Assembly: GCA_023430465.1 (NCBI GenBank) | Contig: JAEZAM010000072.1 | Span: 1-9,479 of the forward strand | Direction: 5' to 3' | Origin: Bacteroidota bacterium | GTDB taxonomy: Bacteria; Bacteroidota; Bacteroidia; Chitinophagales; Chitinophagaceae | DNA length: 9,479 nt | Shown here: positions 1 through 6,593 of the stretch, piece after piece | Numbering within the stretch: the stretch's first letter is position 1 | How the letters are laid out: every line of letters begins with the position of its first letter | Notes under the pieces: generated by a model | What the model saw: the letters and a program-made list of their open reading frames with translations, nothing else | Database searches by the model: none | What the model was told of the DNA's origin: nothing | Translations under genes and position numbers: made by a program

Positions 1-2
1 TC

Positions 3-680
3 TTTTGGTTGTTACCCCTGGCCACCATCTTTACGGCACCTTACCTGCGGATGCTACTGGCGAGGCGGCGATCCCGGCGCTTGCTGATCATGGTCCATAC
101 TGCGCTTGCTGTGCTTGTGTTGCTGGCAACGCTTATTATGAATTTCTATTTCTTTCAACCACCCACCCTGATTGCATGGGTGATCGGTATTGCTTTGATA
201 GTCTGTTATATCTATTACCTGTTAGCGAAACGAAGCAGCTCAGCGTTAAGATTTCTTGGTGTGACGCTGGGCATGATGATCGTGTTCAATTTTTTTGCGA
301 ATTACAGTTTTTTCCCCAATCTGTTGAAATACCAGGGAGGTAACGAGTTAGTGGCGCAAATGAAGCGCGATGGGATCCAGGTAAAGGATGAAGATATTAT
401 CCTTGTCGATCACAACGCCCATACGTTTGACTTCTACCGCGGCTATAACCACGATGTGCTGGAATATGACCGGGTAGCGCAGACGTATGACTCAACACGA
501 GGCAAATACTTTGTGCTTACCGGAGGAATGATCCGCGGACTGCGGGAACAGGGATTTGAAGTGATACCCGTAGCCAGTCATGTTGACTACAACGTAACTA
601 CATTGAAATTAAAATTTCTCAATCCCGCCACGCGGGCCAGCAAACTGGATACAATCATGCTGGCAAAGCTTAGGCGCTGA
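3..680 (+). CDS. C-terminal part of a membrane glycosyltransferase-like protein (GT-C / ArnT-type), 5' truncated
   Basis: The frame is open to the left edge and ends at TGA 678-680, so only the last 225 residues are seen. The visible part starts FWLLPLATIF and has three likely membrane helices (about residues 28-51, 56-75 and 84-104), with an Arg-rich cytoplasmic-type loop (RRRSRR, 21-26) before the first. A soluble tail of about 120 residues follows, containing YQGGNELVAQM and a strand-rich stretch around 130-200. This arrangement, late helices then an extracytoplasmic C-terminal domain, is typical of GT-C enzymes (ArnT/PMT, GT39-like) that move sugars from polyprenyl phosphate carriers. The catalytic N-terminal loop lies outside the window, so activity cannot be confirmed and the family is inferred from architecture. 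Its last 11 bases overlap the convergent gene at 670-1353. It could instead be another polytopic envelope protein. Confidence 0.6.
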   Translation, partial: FWLLPLATIFTAPYLRMLLARRRSRRLLIMVHTALAVLVLLATLIMNFYFFQPPTLIAWVIGIALIVCYIYYLLAKRSSSALRFLGVTLGMMIVFNFFANYSFFPNLLKYQGGNELVAQMKRDGIQVKDEDIILVDHNAHTFDFYRGYNHDVLEYDRVAQTYDSTRGKYFVLTGGMIRGLREQGFEVIPVASHVDYNVTTLKLKFLNPATRASKLDTIMLAKLRR

Positions 681-1353
681 TCTGGTTATGGTTGTAGATA
701 TGTTTATTGTGTGGGTAAGCAATGATCAGGAAGAACAGCAGGGCAATGCCGGCTTCAAGCAGCTCAGCGCGTTTACCATGGCGGATGGTCTCTGACAGCG
801 CAAATACGACAAGGATGCTGATAACCTGGTAATTTTGAGGAATCATAACGCCGATACTATCGAGCCATCTGCGAAAACCTTCTTTCTTTTTATAAATAAA
901 CGGAATAATGAGCAGGTAGATCGCCATCACCGCGATCAGTCCAAATGAAAAGATGAGGCGGTTAAGTTTAACTCCGCCAACTACCAGGTTATGAAGGTTA
1001 GTTTCTCCCTGTGCATTGTTCTTTTCAAAAAATTCCGAGCTCTTGATGCCCAGGATGCGCTGCCCCCAGGAAATCTCTTCGCCTGCAGCAACCACCAACA
1101 GAAGGCCAAGGCCCAGTGTGATCGCCAGGAATTTCCAGTTCCGTCGGTTGCGGAGCCGGGCAAACCTCACGAAACATATCCAGGCGCCGGCAAGCAAACC
1201 GAGCACCGTAAGCCATTCTACCAGCCCATCCTCCATAATATATGTTTCAAAGGCCTGGAGATTGACCTGGAATAAAATAAAACCGGCGAGCAGGATGGCA
1301 AATACAAAAACAAGAACTGCTTTTTCCGTCGTACCTATGTTTTGTGGCTTCAT
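670..1353 (-). CDS. Uncharacterised multi-pass membrane protein with a GEEISWGQ core
   Basis: 227 residues, function not recognised. About six hydrophobic segments are visible: roughly 11-30, 43-63, 73-90, 131-153, 176-192 and 199-213. The third ends in a polar motif, GEEISWGQRILG (91-102), followed by a loop with NNAQGETNLHN (112-122). The fifth contains SETIRHG (187-193) and the sixth starts after a glutamate-rich turn (ELLE, 197-200). Charged and polar residues at membrane borders suggest an active or binding site rather than a purely structural role. I recall similar EEISWGQ-type proteins only as uncharacterised membrane proteins. The ATG lies 13 bases after the aminotransferase stop, with an A-rich leader and no Shine-Dalgarno, so it is probably the last gene of the minus-strand operon. 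Its stop TAA (670-672) lies inside the 3' end of the convergent gene. A role in the envelope or lipids is only a guess. Confidence 0.8.
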   Translation of the reverse strand: MKPQNIGTTEKAVLVFVFAILLAGFILFQVNLQAFETYIMEDGLVEWLTVLGLLAGAWICFVRFARLRNRRNWKFLAITLGLGLLLVVAAGEEISWGQRILGIKSSEFFEKNNAQGETNLHNLVVGGVKLNRLIFSFGLIAVMAIYLLIIPFIYKKKEGFRRWLDSIGVMIPQNYQVISILVVFALSETIRHGKRAELLEAGIALLFFLIIAYPHNKHIYNHNQISA

Positions 1354-1366
1354 GTAGTTATTTTTT

Positions 1367-2515
1367 TTAAAGGCGGGTTAGCTTTTCTATAGCTGCGTCC
1401 AGGGTTTCTTTTTTCTTGGCAAAACAGAACCGGATCACCCGGTTATCTGTGCCATCCTGGTAAAACGCTGACACCGGGATACAGGCAACACCATGATCTA
1501 TTGTAAGTCGTTTCGCAAACGCGGCATCGGGTTCATTGCTGATATTTTCGTATGTGGCACATACAAAATAGCTACCAAGGGTAGGCAACAGGCTGAATTT
1601 TGTAGATGCCATAGCATTGACAAAATGATCTCTTTTTTGTTGCAGGAAGCCGCCGAGCGAAAGATAAGAAGTTTTGTTTTGAAGAAAAGAAGCCAGGGCC
1701 ACCTGTGATGGTGTGTGGCAGGAGAAACAATTGAACTGATGGACCTTTCTGAATTCGTTCATCAATTCCTGTGGGGCTATGCAATATCCGAGCTTCCAGC
1801 CGGTACAGTGATAAACCTTACCAAAGGAGAAACAAACGAAACTGCGGTTGAACAGTTCGCGATATCTTAGAATACTTTGATGTTGCCTGCCATCGAAGAT
1901 GAGATGCTCATACACTTCATCGCTCAGTATGAGAATATTGGTATCCCGTACAATGTCCTGCAGGGTCAGCATGTCTGACTCTTCAAGTATGGACCCGGTT
2001 GGATTATGAGGGCTGTTTATCATGATCATCCGCGTACGCGCGTTGATCTTGTTTTTTACCTCATCCCAGTTGATGTGATAACCGGGAAAGCTGAGCGGGA
2101 TGCGAACGGCGATGGCACCATTTACTTCGATGTTCGGGATATAACTGTCGTATGCAGGTTCGAAGACTATTACTTCATCACCCGGTTGAAGCGCCGCAGT
2201 GAGCGAGGTATAGATCGCATAGGTTCCGCCGGGTGTAATAGTGATCTCGGTTCCGGGGTCGACCGCTGTTCCGTATAGTGCCTCGGTTTTCCCGGCTAAC
2301 ATTTCCCGAAGGGGTAAATGACCTTGCATGGGGCAATATTGATTGTAGCCATCGCGCATCGCCTTGCTTACGAGTTCGGTGAGCTCGGAATCCATTGGAA
2401 AATCAGGAAAGCCCTGGCCCAGGTTGACGGCCTGATGCTCGTTAGCGAGCGCGCTCATCACCGTGAAGATATTGGTGCCAACGTTGGGTAATTTCGATTT
2501 GATCGGGAGTGACAT
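1367..2515 (-). CDS. ybdL: PLP-dependent aminotransferase, methionine aminotransferase type (YbdL-like)
   Basis: 382 residues, full length for the family (E. coli YbdL is about 386). Fold type I class I/II aminotransferase that moves an amino group from methionine or aromatic/glutamine-type donors to a 2-oxo acid in the cytoplasm. Visible landmarks: substrate-side motif NLGQGFPDFP (31-40); PGGTYAIYTSL (95-105) at the cofactor phosphate site; NSPHNPTG (167-174) with Asn171; SDEVYEHLIFDG (198-209) with Asp199 and Tyr202 for the pyridine ring; SFGKVYHCTGWKLGY (230-244) with Lys233 as the Schiff-base lysine; and Arg362 in VIRFCFAK for the substrate carboxylate. The SFGK.YH.TGWK signature plus the FRKVHQFNCFSCHTPSQ stretch point to the methionine/KAT subgroup rather than AspC. 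It lies 16 bases after the YjbR-family gene. The ATG is preceded by GCTAAATTTGCGCC, which contains a perfect -7 motif. Exact substrate is inferred. Confidence 0.9.
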   Translation of the reverse strand: MSLPIKSKLPNVGTNIFTVMSALANEHQAVNLGQGFPDFPMDSELTELVSKAMRDGYNQYCPMQGHLPLREMLAGKTEALYGTAVDPGTEITITPGGTYAIYTSLTAALQPGDEVIVFEPAYDSYIPNIEVNGAIAVRIPLSFPGYHINWDEVKNKINARTRMIMINSPHNPTGSILEESDMLTLQDIVRDTNILILSDEVYEHLIFDGRQHQSILRYRELFNRSFVCFSFGKVYHCTGWKLGYCIAPQELMNEFRKVHQFNCFSCHTPSQVALASFLQNKTSYLSLGGFLQQKRDHFVNAMASTKFSLLPTLGSYFVCATYENISNEPDAAFAKRLTIDHGVACIPVSAFYQDGTDNRVIRFCFAKKKETLDAAIEKLTRL

Positions 2516-2519
2516 GGCG

Positions 2520-2527
2520 CAAATTTA
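2520..2527 (-). promoter_or_regulatory. Candidate internal -7 element just before the aminotransferase start
   Basis: On the minus strand this reads TAAATTTG, an exact match to the Bacteroidota TAnnTTTG -7 consensus. It ends five bases before the ATG at 2515. If used, transcription would begin at or within a base or two of the start codon, giving a leaderless message. No clear -33 TTTG was found, so this may be chance. Confidence 0.3.
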
Positions 2528-2531
2528 GCGA

Positions 2532-2864
2532 CTACTTCTTCGCTTTTCGCGGCTTTACCAGTTCATAAGACCAATCTATCCATTGCTTTAATTGAGCTGT
2601 CGGCACTGAGCCGTCTACAATGACGGTATTCCAATGCTTTTTATTCATGTGATACCCCGGTTTCACGCAATCAAATTCTTCACGCAGTTCAATGGCCTTA
2701 TCGGGATCACATTTTACGTTGAATGAAAGCGGTTCACTATCAAGACCTGTAAGCAGGAATGCTTTACCTGACACTTTGAACACCAGCGTATCGGGTCCGA
2801 AGGGAAGGGTTTGTTCGGCGTCAGGTTTGGAAAGGCAATAATCGATAAGTGTGTCTATATGCAT
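2532..2864 (-). CDS. MmcQ/YjbR family protein
   Basis: 110 residues, full length for this small single-domain family. The sequence carries nearly all the conserved blocks: LPFGPDTLVFKVSGKAF (20-36), LSFNVKCDPDKAIELRE (46-62) and PGYHMNKKHWNTV (69-81). It ends with the usual helix IDWSYELV. The fold is CyaY-like/double-wing, and family members are often called DNA-binding, but biochemical proof of a function is thin; a cytoplasmic nucleic-acid or regulatory role is inference. The stop is TAG (2532-2534). The ATG sits one base after the TAA of the Rid-family gene, so translation is probably coupled. No oddity is seen in the conserved blocks. Confidence 0.92.
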   Translation of the reverse strand: MHIDTLIDYCLSKPDAEQTLPFGPDTLVFKVSGKAFLLTGLDSEPLSFNVKCDPDKAIELREEFDCVKPGYHMNKKHWNTVIVDGSVPTAQLKQWIDWSYELVKPRKAKK

Positions 2865-2865
2865 A

Positions 2866-3258
2866 TTATTCCGGTGTAAGTATGGCGGTTGCTTCCACTT
2901 CGATCAGGTATTCCGGGTTGATCAGTCCCTTCACTTCGATCATGCTGGTGCAGGGTTTTATTTTTCCAAAAACCTCGCCATGCGCGCGTCCATATTCTTC
3001 CCAGCGGGAGATGTCTGTCACGAACATTCTTGTACGAACTACGTCAGTAATGGATCCGCCTGCCTTTTGAAGGTAGAGTTCGATCTTTTTGAGAATATAA
3101 CGGGTTTGTTCATAGGCATCATTGCCACCAACAAGGTTGGAGTTTTCATCTACAGCTACGGTACCTGTGATCTCGATGGTATTACCGACGCGTACGGCGC
3201 GGCTGTATCCAACGATGTCTTCCCAGTGTGCTCCGGAGGAAAAATTTGTTCTCTTCAT
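2866..3258 (-). CDS. RidA/YjgF-YER057c-UK114 family protein lacking the catalytic arginine
   Basis: 130 residues, normal length for the trimeric chorismate-mutase-like Rid fold. Visible blocks: the N-terminal strand pair GYSRAVRVGNTIEITGTVAV (17-36), RTRMFVTDISRWEEYGRAHG (75-94) and the C-terminal strand LIEVEATAIL (118-127). In RidA, which deaminates reactive enamine/imine intermediates released by PLP enzymes, the key arginine sits in a P-A-R-S motif. Here the aligned motif is P-C-T-S (102-105), with Thr104 in its place. Arginine-less Rid subfamilies are known and are not expected to have the classical deaminase activity, so the function is open. The ATG shares a base with the exonuclease stop (TGATG at 3256-3260), and the YjbR-family gene follows one base after its stop. 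An aminotransferase lies two genes downstream. Confidence 0.9.
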   Translation of the reverse strand: MKRTNFSSGAHWEDIVGYSRAVRVGNTIEITGTVAVDENSNLVGGNDAYEQTRYILKKIELYLQKAGGSITDVVRTRMFVTDISRWEEYGRAHGEVFGKIKPCTSMIEVKGLINPEYLIEVEATAILTPE

Positions 3259-3983
3259 CAGGCGGGTTTAATGGTTATGTTATCGGGTTTGATCATGGGT
3301 TCTCCCTGCATGCGAAGGAGTATTTGCGCAACCGTGACCACATCTTTCTGGCAGTAGGTAACGATTCTTGAAACATTTTTTTCTTTCCAGTATACTTCCC
3401 AGACCATACTGCCGTCGATGTCATCTTTTGAGGAAGCAACACCGAGGGCATGAGCCAGCAGATTCAGTGAGGTATAATTTTTGAAATCCCCGAATTTCCA
3501 AAGCTCCATGGTATCGATATGGTTGACTTCCCATGGTTTCTTACCGCTGGTGTTGAGTACGGTGGGCACAGGGATGCTGTTGATGATCATCCGGCGGCAT
3601 AAGTAAGGGAAGTCGAATTCTTTCCCGTTGTGTGCGCAGAGATAGCGGGGTTCATTACCCGACCATTTATTCAGCATATCGGCGAAATCCGCAAGTAAAA
3701 CGGCTTCCTGGTCGCCGGCAAATGATTTCAGCATGAGCCGCCTGTCGATGCCGGTTCCCTGCAGGATACCGCAGGAAATACAAATGATCTTTCCAAACTC
3801 GGCATAGATGCCGGCCCTTGGATAAATGTCGCCGGCGTTCTCATCCGGGCGGCTGCGCAGCAGTACTTCGGCTTTTTTATCCCATAATTCCCGCCATGTA
3901 TCGGGGACCTGGCCATACTCCGCATACTGCGGGACGGTTTCGATATCGAGGAAAAGAATGTTCTGAAGTGGATATGATTGCAT
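3258..3983 (-). CDS. Predicted 3'-5' exonuclease, DnaQ-like (PolB-exonuclease-related, DEDDy)
   Basis: 241 residues from the chosen ATG (3981-3983). The three exonuclease motifs are intact: ExoI FLDIETV with Asp13 and Glu15, ExoII AHNGKEFDFPYL with Asp124, and ExoIII YCQKDVVTV with Tyr210 and Asp214, making it a DEDDy enzyme with two-metal catalysis. Between them lie YAEFGKIICIS and a long insert typical of the PF10108-like group. It has no polymerase domain and is probably a stand-alone nuclease in repair or RNA/DNA turnover; the substrate is unknown. A TTG at 4008-4010 would add nine residues, but the ATG puts the ExoI strand at the usual distance from the N-terminus. The stop TGA overlaps the Rid-family ATG by one base, indicating tight coupling. 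The gap to the VOC gene upstream is 39 bases. Confidence 0.88.
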   Translation of the reverse strand: MQSYPLQNILFLDIETVPQYAEYGQVPDTWRELWDKKAEVLLRSRPDENAGDIYPRAGIYAEFGKIICISCGILQGTGIDRRLMLKSFAGDQEAVLLADFADMLNKWSGNEPRYLCAHNGKEFDFPYLCRRMIINSIPVPTVLNTSGKKPWEVNHIDTMELWKFGDFKNYTSLNLLAHALGVASSKDDIDGSMVWEVYWKEKNVSRIVTYCQKDVVTVAQILLRMQGEPMIKPDNITIKPA

Positions 3984-4022
3984 GGAAACAGTAAGCTGAT
4001 TAGACTGCAAATTAATCCATTG

Positions 4023-4370
4023 TTATGCTCCCTGGATGAGCCCGATATGGTTTCCGAACGGGTCTTTAACGATGCCGGTGAAGATATTACCACCGACGTC
4101 TGTTTTCTCCTGCACCATTTCTGCGCCGATCTGGATAAGGCGCTCAGCTTCTGCCTGCACGTCGTCTACCGCCCAGAATGTGGTTGCCTGGTTACCGCCT
4201 GGTATGCCCGGCGTATCTGGTGTCAGGCCAAGTTCATAACCATTGATATCAAAACCCACATAGAACGGCTCATCGAAATAAGGTTGAGAGCCCGTAGCCT
4301 GTATATACCATGCTTTTCCTGCCGTGATATCAGGTGTGTGGTATACGATGGTTCTGAGTTTCTTCAGCAT
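4023..4370 (-). CDS. VOC family (glyoxalase/bleomycin-resistance fold) protein
   Basis: 115 residues, two beta-alpha-beta-beta-beta modules: about 5-50 (LRTIVYHTPDITAGKAWY, FYVGFDINGYELGL) and 62-113 (ATTFWAVDDVQAEAERLI, FTGIVKDPFGNHIGLIQ). The first module keeps His11 and Glu46, possible metal ligands. In the second, the glutamate usual after DPFGN.I is replaced by Gly110, so a complete glyoxalase-I-type metal site is doubtful. Members of this superfamily range from lyases and dioxygenases to antibiotic-binding proteins, so no reaction can be assigned. It lies six bases after the manC stop and 39 bases before the exonuclease ATG, inside the minus-strand operon. Confidence 0.88.
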   Translation of the reverse strand: MLKKLRTIVYHTPDITAGKAWYIQATGSQPYFDEPFYVGFDINGYELGLTPDTPGIPGGNQATTFWAVDDVQAEAERLIQIGAEMVQEKTDVGGNIFTGIVKDPFGNHIGLIQGA

Positions 4371-4376
4371 AAGAGG

Positions 4377-5459
4377 TTATAAAAATTTCTCGCCCTTGTT
4401 GCGTTTTACCTCTGCCACATATTCCTTGATCTCCTGTTCTTTATCTTTCTGGCAAATGAGCAGTACATCTTTGGTATCAACCACGATGTAGTCTTCGAGG
4501 CCCTGGAGCAGCACCAGTTTTCCATCAGGCACATGGACCATGCAGTTGTTCGCGTCCACTATCATCACATTTTTGCCGGCCACGGCGTTATGGAAATAAT
4601 CTTTTTCCATGTTTTCCCAAGCGCTGTTCCAGGTACCGAGATCGCTCCATTCGAATGAGGCGGGGATCACATAGACATTGTCGGCTTTTTCCATGATGCC
4701 AAAGTCGATGGAGATGTTGGTGCATTGCGGATAAATGCGCTCGATGGCGTCCTGTTCGTCGCTGGTGTTGAATTTATCTTTTTCAGCAACGAAGACCTCG
4801 TACATCTCGGGAAGGAATTTTTCAAACGCTGTCAGTACGTTTTTGACTTTCCAGGTGAAGATGCCGGCATTCCAGAGGAAGTCGCCACTGGCCAGGAAGG
4901 TGCGGGCGAGTTCGAGGTTGGGTTTCTCGGTAAATGTCTTCACCTTATGCACACCAGGCGTAGCCTCCGGACCGTCGTGCTGGATATACCCATAGCCGGT
5001 GTTAGGGTATGTTGGCTTGATACCGATTGTAACCAGTGCGTTGATATGATCTACGAATGAAAATGCTTTTGTAGCTGTTTCGATGAACGCGGCGGTATCG
5101 AGGATGAGGTTATCTGCCGGAGCAGCGATCATGAGCGCCTGTGGATCCCGCTGATAGAGCTTGAATGCAATATAGGCGATACACGGAGCAGTATTCTTGC
5201 GTGAAGGCTCAGCCAGGATATTTTCTTCGGGCAGATCCGGCAGTTGTTCTTTTACCTTATTAACGTATTCGTGTGTGGTGATGATGAACACGTTTTCTTT
5301 TGGCACCACTTTGCTGTACCTGTCGAAGGTCTGCTGTATAAGCGTACGACCGGTACCCAGTATATCAAGAAATTGCTTGGGGTGATTGGCCCGGCTCATG
5401 GGCCAGAAGCGGCTCCCGATTCCTCCCGCCATAATGGCTACGTAATGATGCTGGTTCAT
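4377..5459 (-). CDS. manC: Mannose-1-phosphate guanylyltransferase (single-domain)
   Basis: 360 residues. Forms GDP-mannose from mannose-1-phosphate and GTP in the cytoplasm, feeding mannose, fucose and related residues in LPS, capsule or glycoprotein. Nucleotidyltransferase landmarks: MAGGIGSRFWPMSR (10-23) at the N-terminus, EPSRKNTAPCIA (84-95), PADN (114-117), FTEKP (176-180), FLWNAGIF (194-201), DFGIMEKA (252-259) and FEWSDLGTW (269-277). It ends after the left-handed beta-helix region without the cupin phosphomannose-isomerase domain found in bifunctional enzymes, so it is the mono-functional type. One mild difference: the aspartate motif usually read as ADH is ADN here. It lies 29 bases after kdsD and six before the VOC gene. 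The pairing with KdsD supports an envelope-glycan role. Confidence 0.94.
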   Translation of the reverse strand: MNQHHYVAIMAGGIGSRFWPMSRANHPKQFLDILGTGRTLIQQTFDRYSKVVPKENVFIITTHEYVNKVKEQLPDLPEENILAEPSRKNTAPCIAYIAFKLYQRDPQALMIAAPADNLILDTAAFIETATKAFSFVDHINALVTIGIKPTYPNTGYGYIQHDGPEATPGVHKVKTFTEKPNLELARTFLASGDFLWNAGIFTWKVKNVLTAFEKFLPEMYEVFVAEKDKFNTSDEQDAIERIYPQCTNISIDFGIMEKADNVYVIPASFEWSDLGTWNSAWENMEKDYFHNAVAGKNVMIVDANNCMVHVPDGKLVLLQGLEDYIVVDTKDVLLICQKDKEQEIKEYVAEVKRNKGEKFL

Positions 5460-5488
5460 AGTTGAATGGTGATATTATTACCGGCTTT

Positions 5489-6454
5489 TTATATTAACCC
5501 TTCCCTGATCAGATCATGAAGGTGGAGGATTCCTTTGTAAATTCCGTTGTGCGTAACTGCCAGTTGCGTAATTCCTTTCTGACGCAGGATGTCCAGCGCT
5601 TCGATGGCAAGTTGGTCAGCTTCGACTGTTTTTGGATTGCTCGTCATGATATCCGCGGCGGTTACCTGGTCATCGATCACGATATTCTTCTTCAGCATCC
5701 GTCGCAGATCGCCATCTGTAATGATGCCGATCAGTTTATCCTGACTGTCCGTAACGGCCGTAACGCCCAGTCTTTTCTGCGTCATTTCCACAATTACTTC
5801 CCGCAATGACTGATCGGGCGTTACCTGGGGTTTTTCATTATTGACATACAGATCGGCAACGCGCAGGTAGAGTTTTTTGCCAAGTGTGCCGCCCGGGTGA
5901 AACTTTGCAAAATCCTCACTCCGGAACCCTTTCAGCTCCATGAGGCATACCGCCAGGGCATCACCCATCACCAGTTGTGCCGTGGTACTTGAGGTGGGTG
6001 CCAGGTTATTGGGGCAGGCCTCCTGCTCAACGGTAGTGTCCAGTACAATACTCGATTGTTTTGCGAGAAAAGACTGGGTGTTTCCAACGATGCCGATCAG
6101 TGTATTTCCGAAGTTTTTAATAAGGGGAACGAGTAACTTGATCTCGGGGCTTTCGCCGCTTTTGCTAAGGATGATGACCACATCATTTTCCTGCACCATC
6201 CCAAGGTCGCCATGGATGGCGTCAGCGGCATGTAAAAAGATGGCGGGGGAGCCGGTGGAGTTAAAGGTGGCGACGATCTTTTGAGCGATCACGGCGCTTT
6301 TTCCGATACCGCTCACCACAATGCGTCCCCTGGTGTTGGCAAGCGCGTGGACGGCTTGTTCAAAATCGTCATTGATACCTGTGCGCAGTCCGGCTATGGC
6401 CCTGGATTCCAGTTCAATGGTGCGAAGGGCGATGTCTTTGATTGATATGGCCAT
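5489..6454 (-). CDS. kdsD: KpsF/GutQ family D-arabinose-5-phosphate isomerase (SIS + 2 CBS)
   Basis: 321 residues from the chosen ATG (6452-6454). Interconverts ribulose-5-phosphate and arabinose-5-phosphate, the first step to Kdo of the LPS inner core; cytoplasmic. The SIS domain spans about 30-190: GIGKSAVIAQK (49-59), HAADAIHGDLG (75-85), SKSGESPEI (97-105), EACPNNLAPTSSTT (145-158), GDALAV (164-169) and HPGG (186-189). Two CBS repeats follow, about 200-255 (TDGDLRRML) and 265-321 (HLHDLIREG). An in-frame ATG at 6509-6511 would add 19 residues. I prefer the inner start because it matches the usual length and alignment of the family, and because a perfect -7 promoter motif (6491-6498) lies inside the extension. 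It appears to be the first gene of the minus-strand operon, divergent from recQ. Family is certain; the longer start cannot be excluded. Confidence 0.93.
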   Translation of the reverse strand: MAISIKDIALRTIELESRAIAGLRTGINDDFEQAVHALANTRGRIVVSGIGKSAVIAQKIVATFNSTGSPAIFLHAADAIHGDLGMVQENDVVIILSKSGESPEIKLLVPLIKNFGNTLIGIVGNTQSFLAKQSSIVLDTTVEQEACPNNLAPTSSTTAQLVMGDALAVCLMELKGFRSEDFAKFHPGGTLGKKLYLRVADLYVNNEKPQVTPDQSLREVIVEMTQKRLGVTAVTDSQDKLIGIITDGDLRRMLKKNIVIDDQVTAADIMTSNPKTVEADQLAIEALDILRQKGITQLAVTHNGIYKGILHLHDLIREGLI

Positions 6455-6468
6455 GCGGGAATAAAGTT

Positions 6469-6483
6469 CCGGGATAACCCCGG
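6469..6483 (-). other. Short GC hairpin at the expected 5' end of the kdsD leader
   Basis: Perfect five-base arms CCGGG (6469-6473) and CCCGG (6479-6483) with a five-base loop. If transcription starts a few bases after the -7 element at 6491-6498, this hairpin forms the very 5' end of the kdsD message and could stabilise it. If the longer start at 6511 is used, it is coding DNA. Confidence 0.3.
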
Positions 6484-6490
6484 TAGCGCG

Positions 6491-6498
6491 CAAATTTA
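6491..6498 (-). promoter_or_regulatory. Candidate -7 promoter element for the kdsD operon
   Basis: Minus-strand TAAATTTG matches the Bacteroidota TAnnTTTG consensus exactly. It is the only exact match pointing towards kdsD in the divergent region. The implied start of transcription, near 6484-6487, leaves a leader of about 30 bases to the ATG at 6454. The -33 region, roughly 6518-6522, has no clear TTTG. The same 11 bases TAAATTTGCGC occur before the aminotransferase gene (2520 region). Confidence 0.5.
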
Positions 6499-6505
6499 AA
6501 TGATT

Positions 6506-6519
6506 TGCCATTCATGGCA
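6506..6519. promoter_or_regulatory. Small palindrome overlapping the kdsD promoter spacer (possible operator)
   Basis: TGCCAT and ATGGCA form perfect six-base inverted arms around a two-base centre. The site lies between the expected -33 and -7 boxes of the kdsD promoter, where a bound repressor would block RNA polymerase. Six-base arms can occur by chance in a region of this size. Confidence 0.25.
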
Positions 6520-6593
6520 GTAATGCGTCAATCAGTTATCAATTTTAACGTATAAGGTTATGATAAACGGCTATCCCGGTGTAAATTCGCAGT

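Noticed and set aside
5..343. A 112-codon plus-strand frame at the left edge
   Set aside because: It overlaps the glycosyltransferase-like frame, which is open to the edge and has proper membrane helices; the alternative protein shows no domain-like pattern.
3984..4010. TTG start adding nine residues to the exonuclease
   Set aside because: A rarer start codon, and the ATG at 3983 gives the usual short N-terminus before the ExoI strand. The nearby TTAATTTG is only a near match to the -7 motif.
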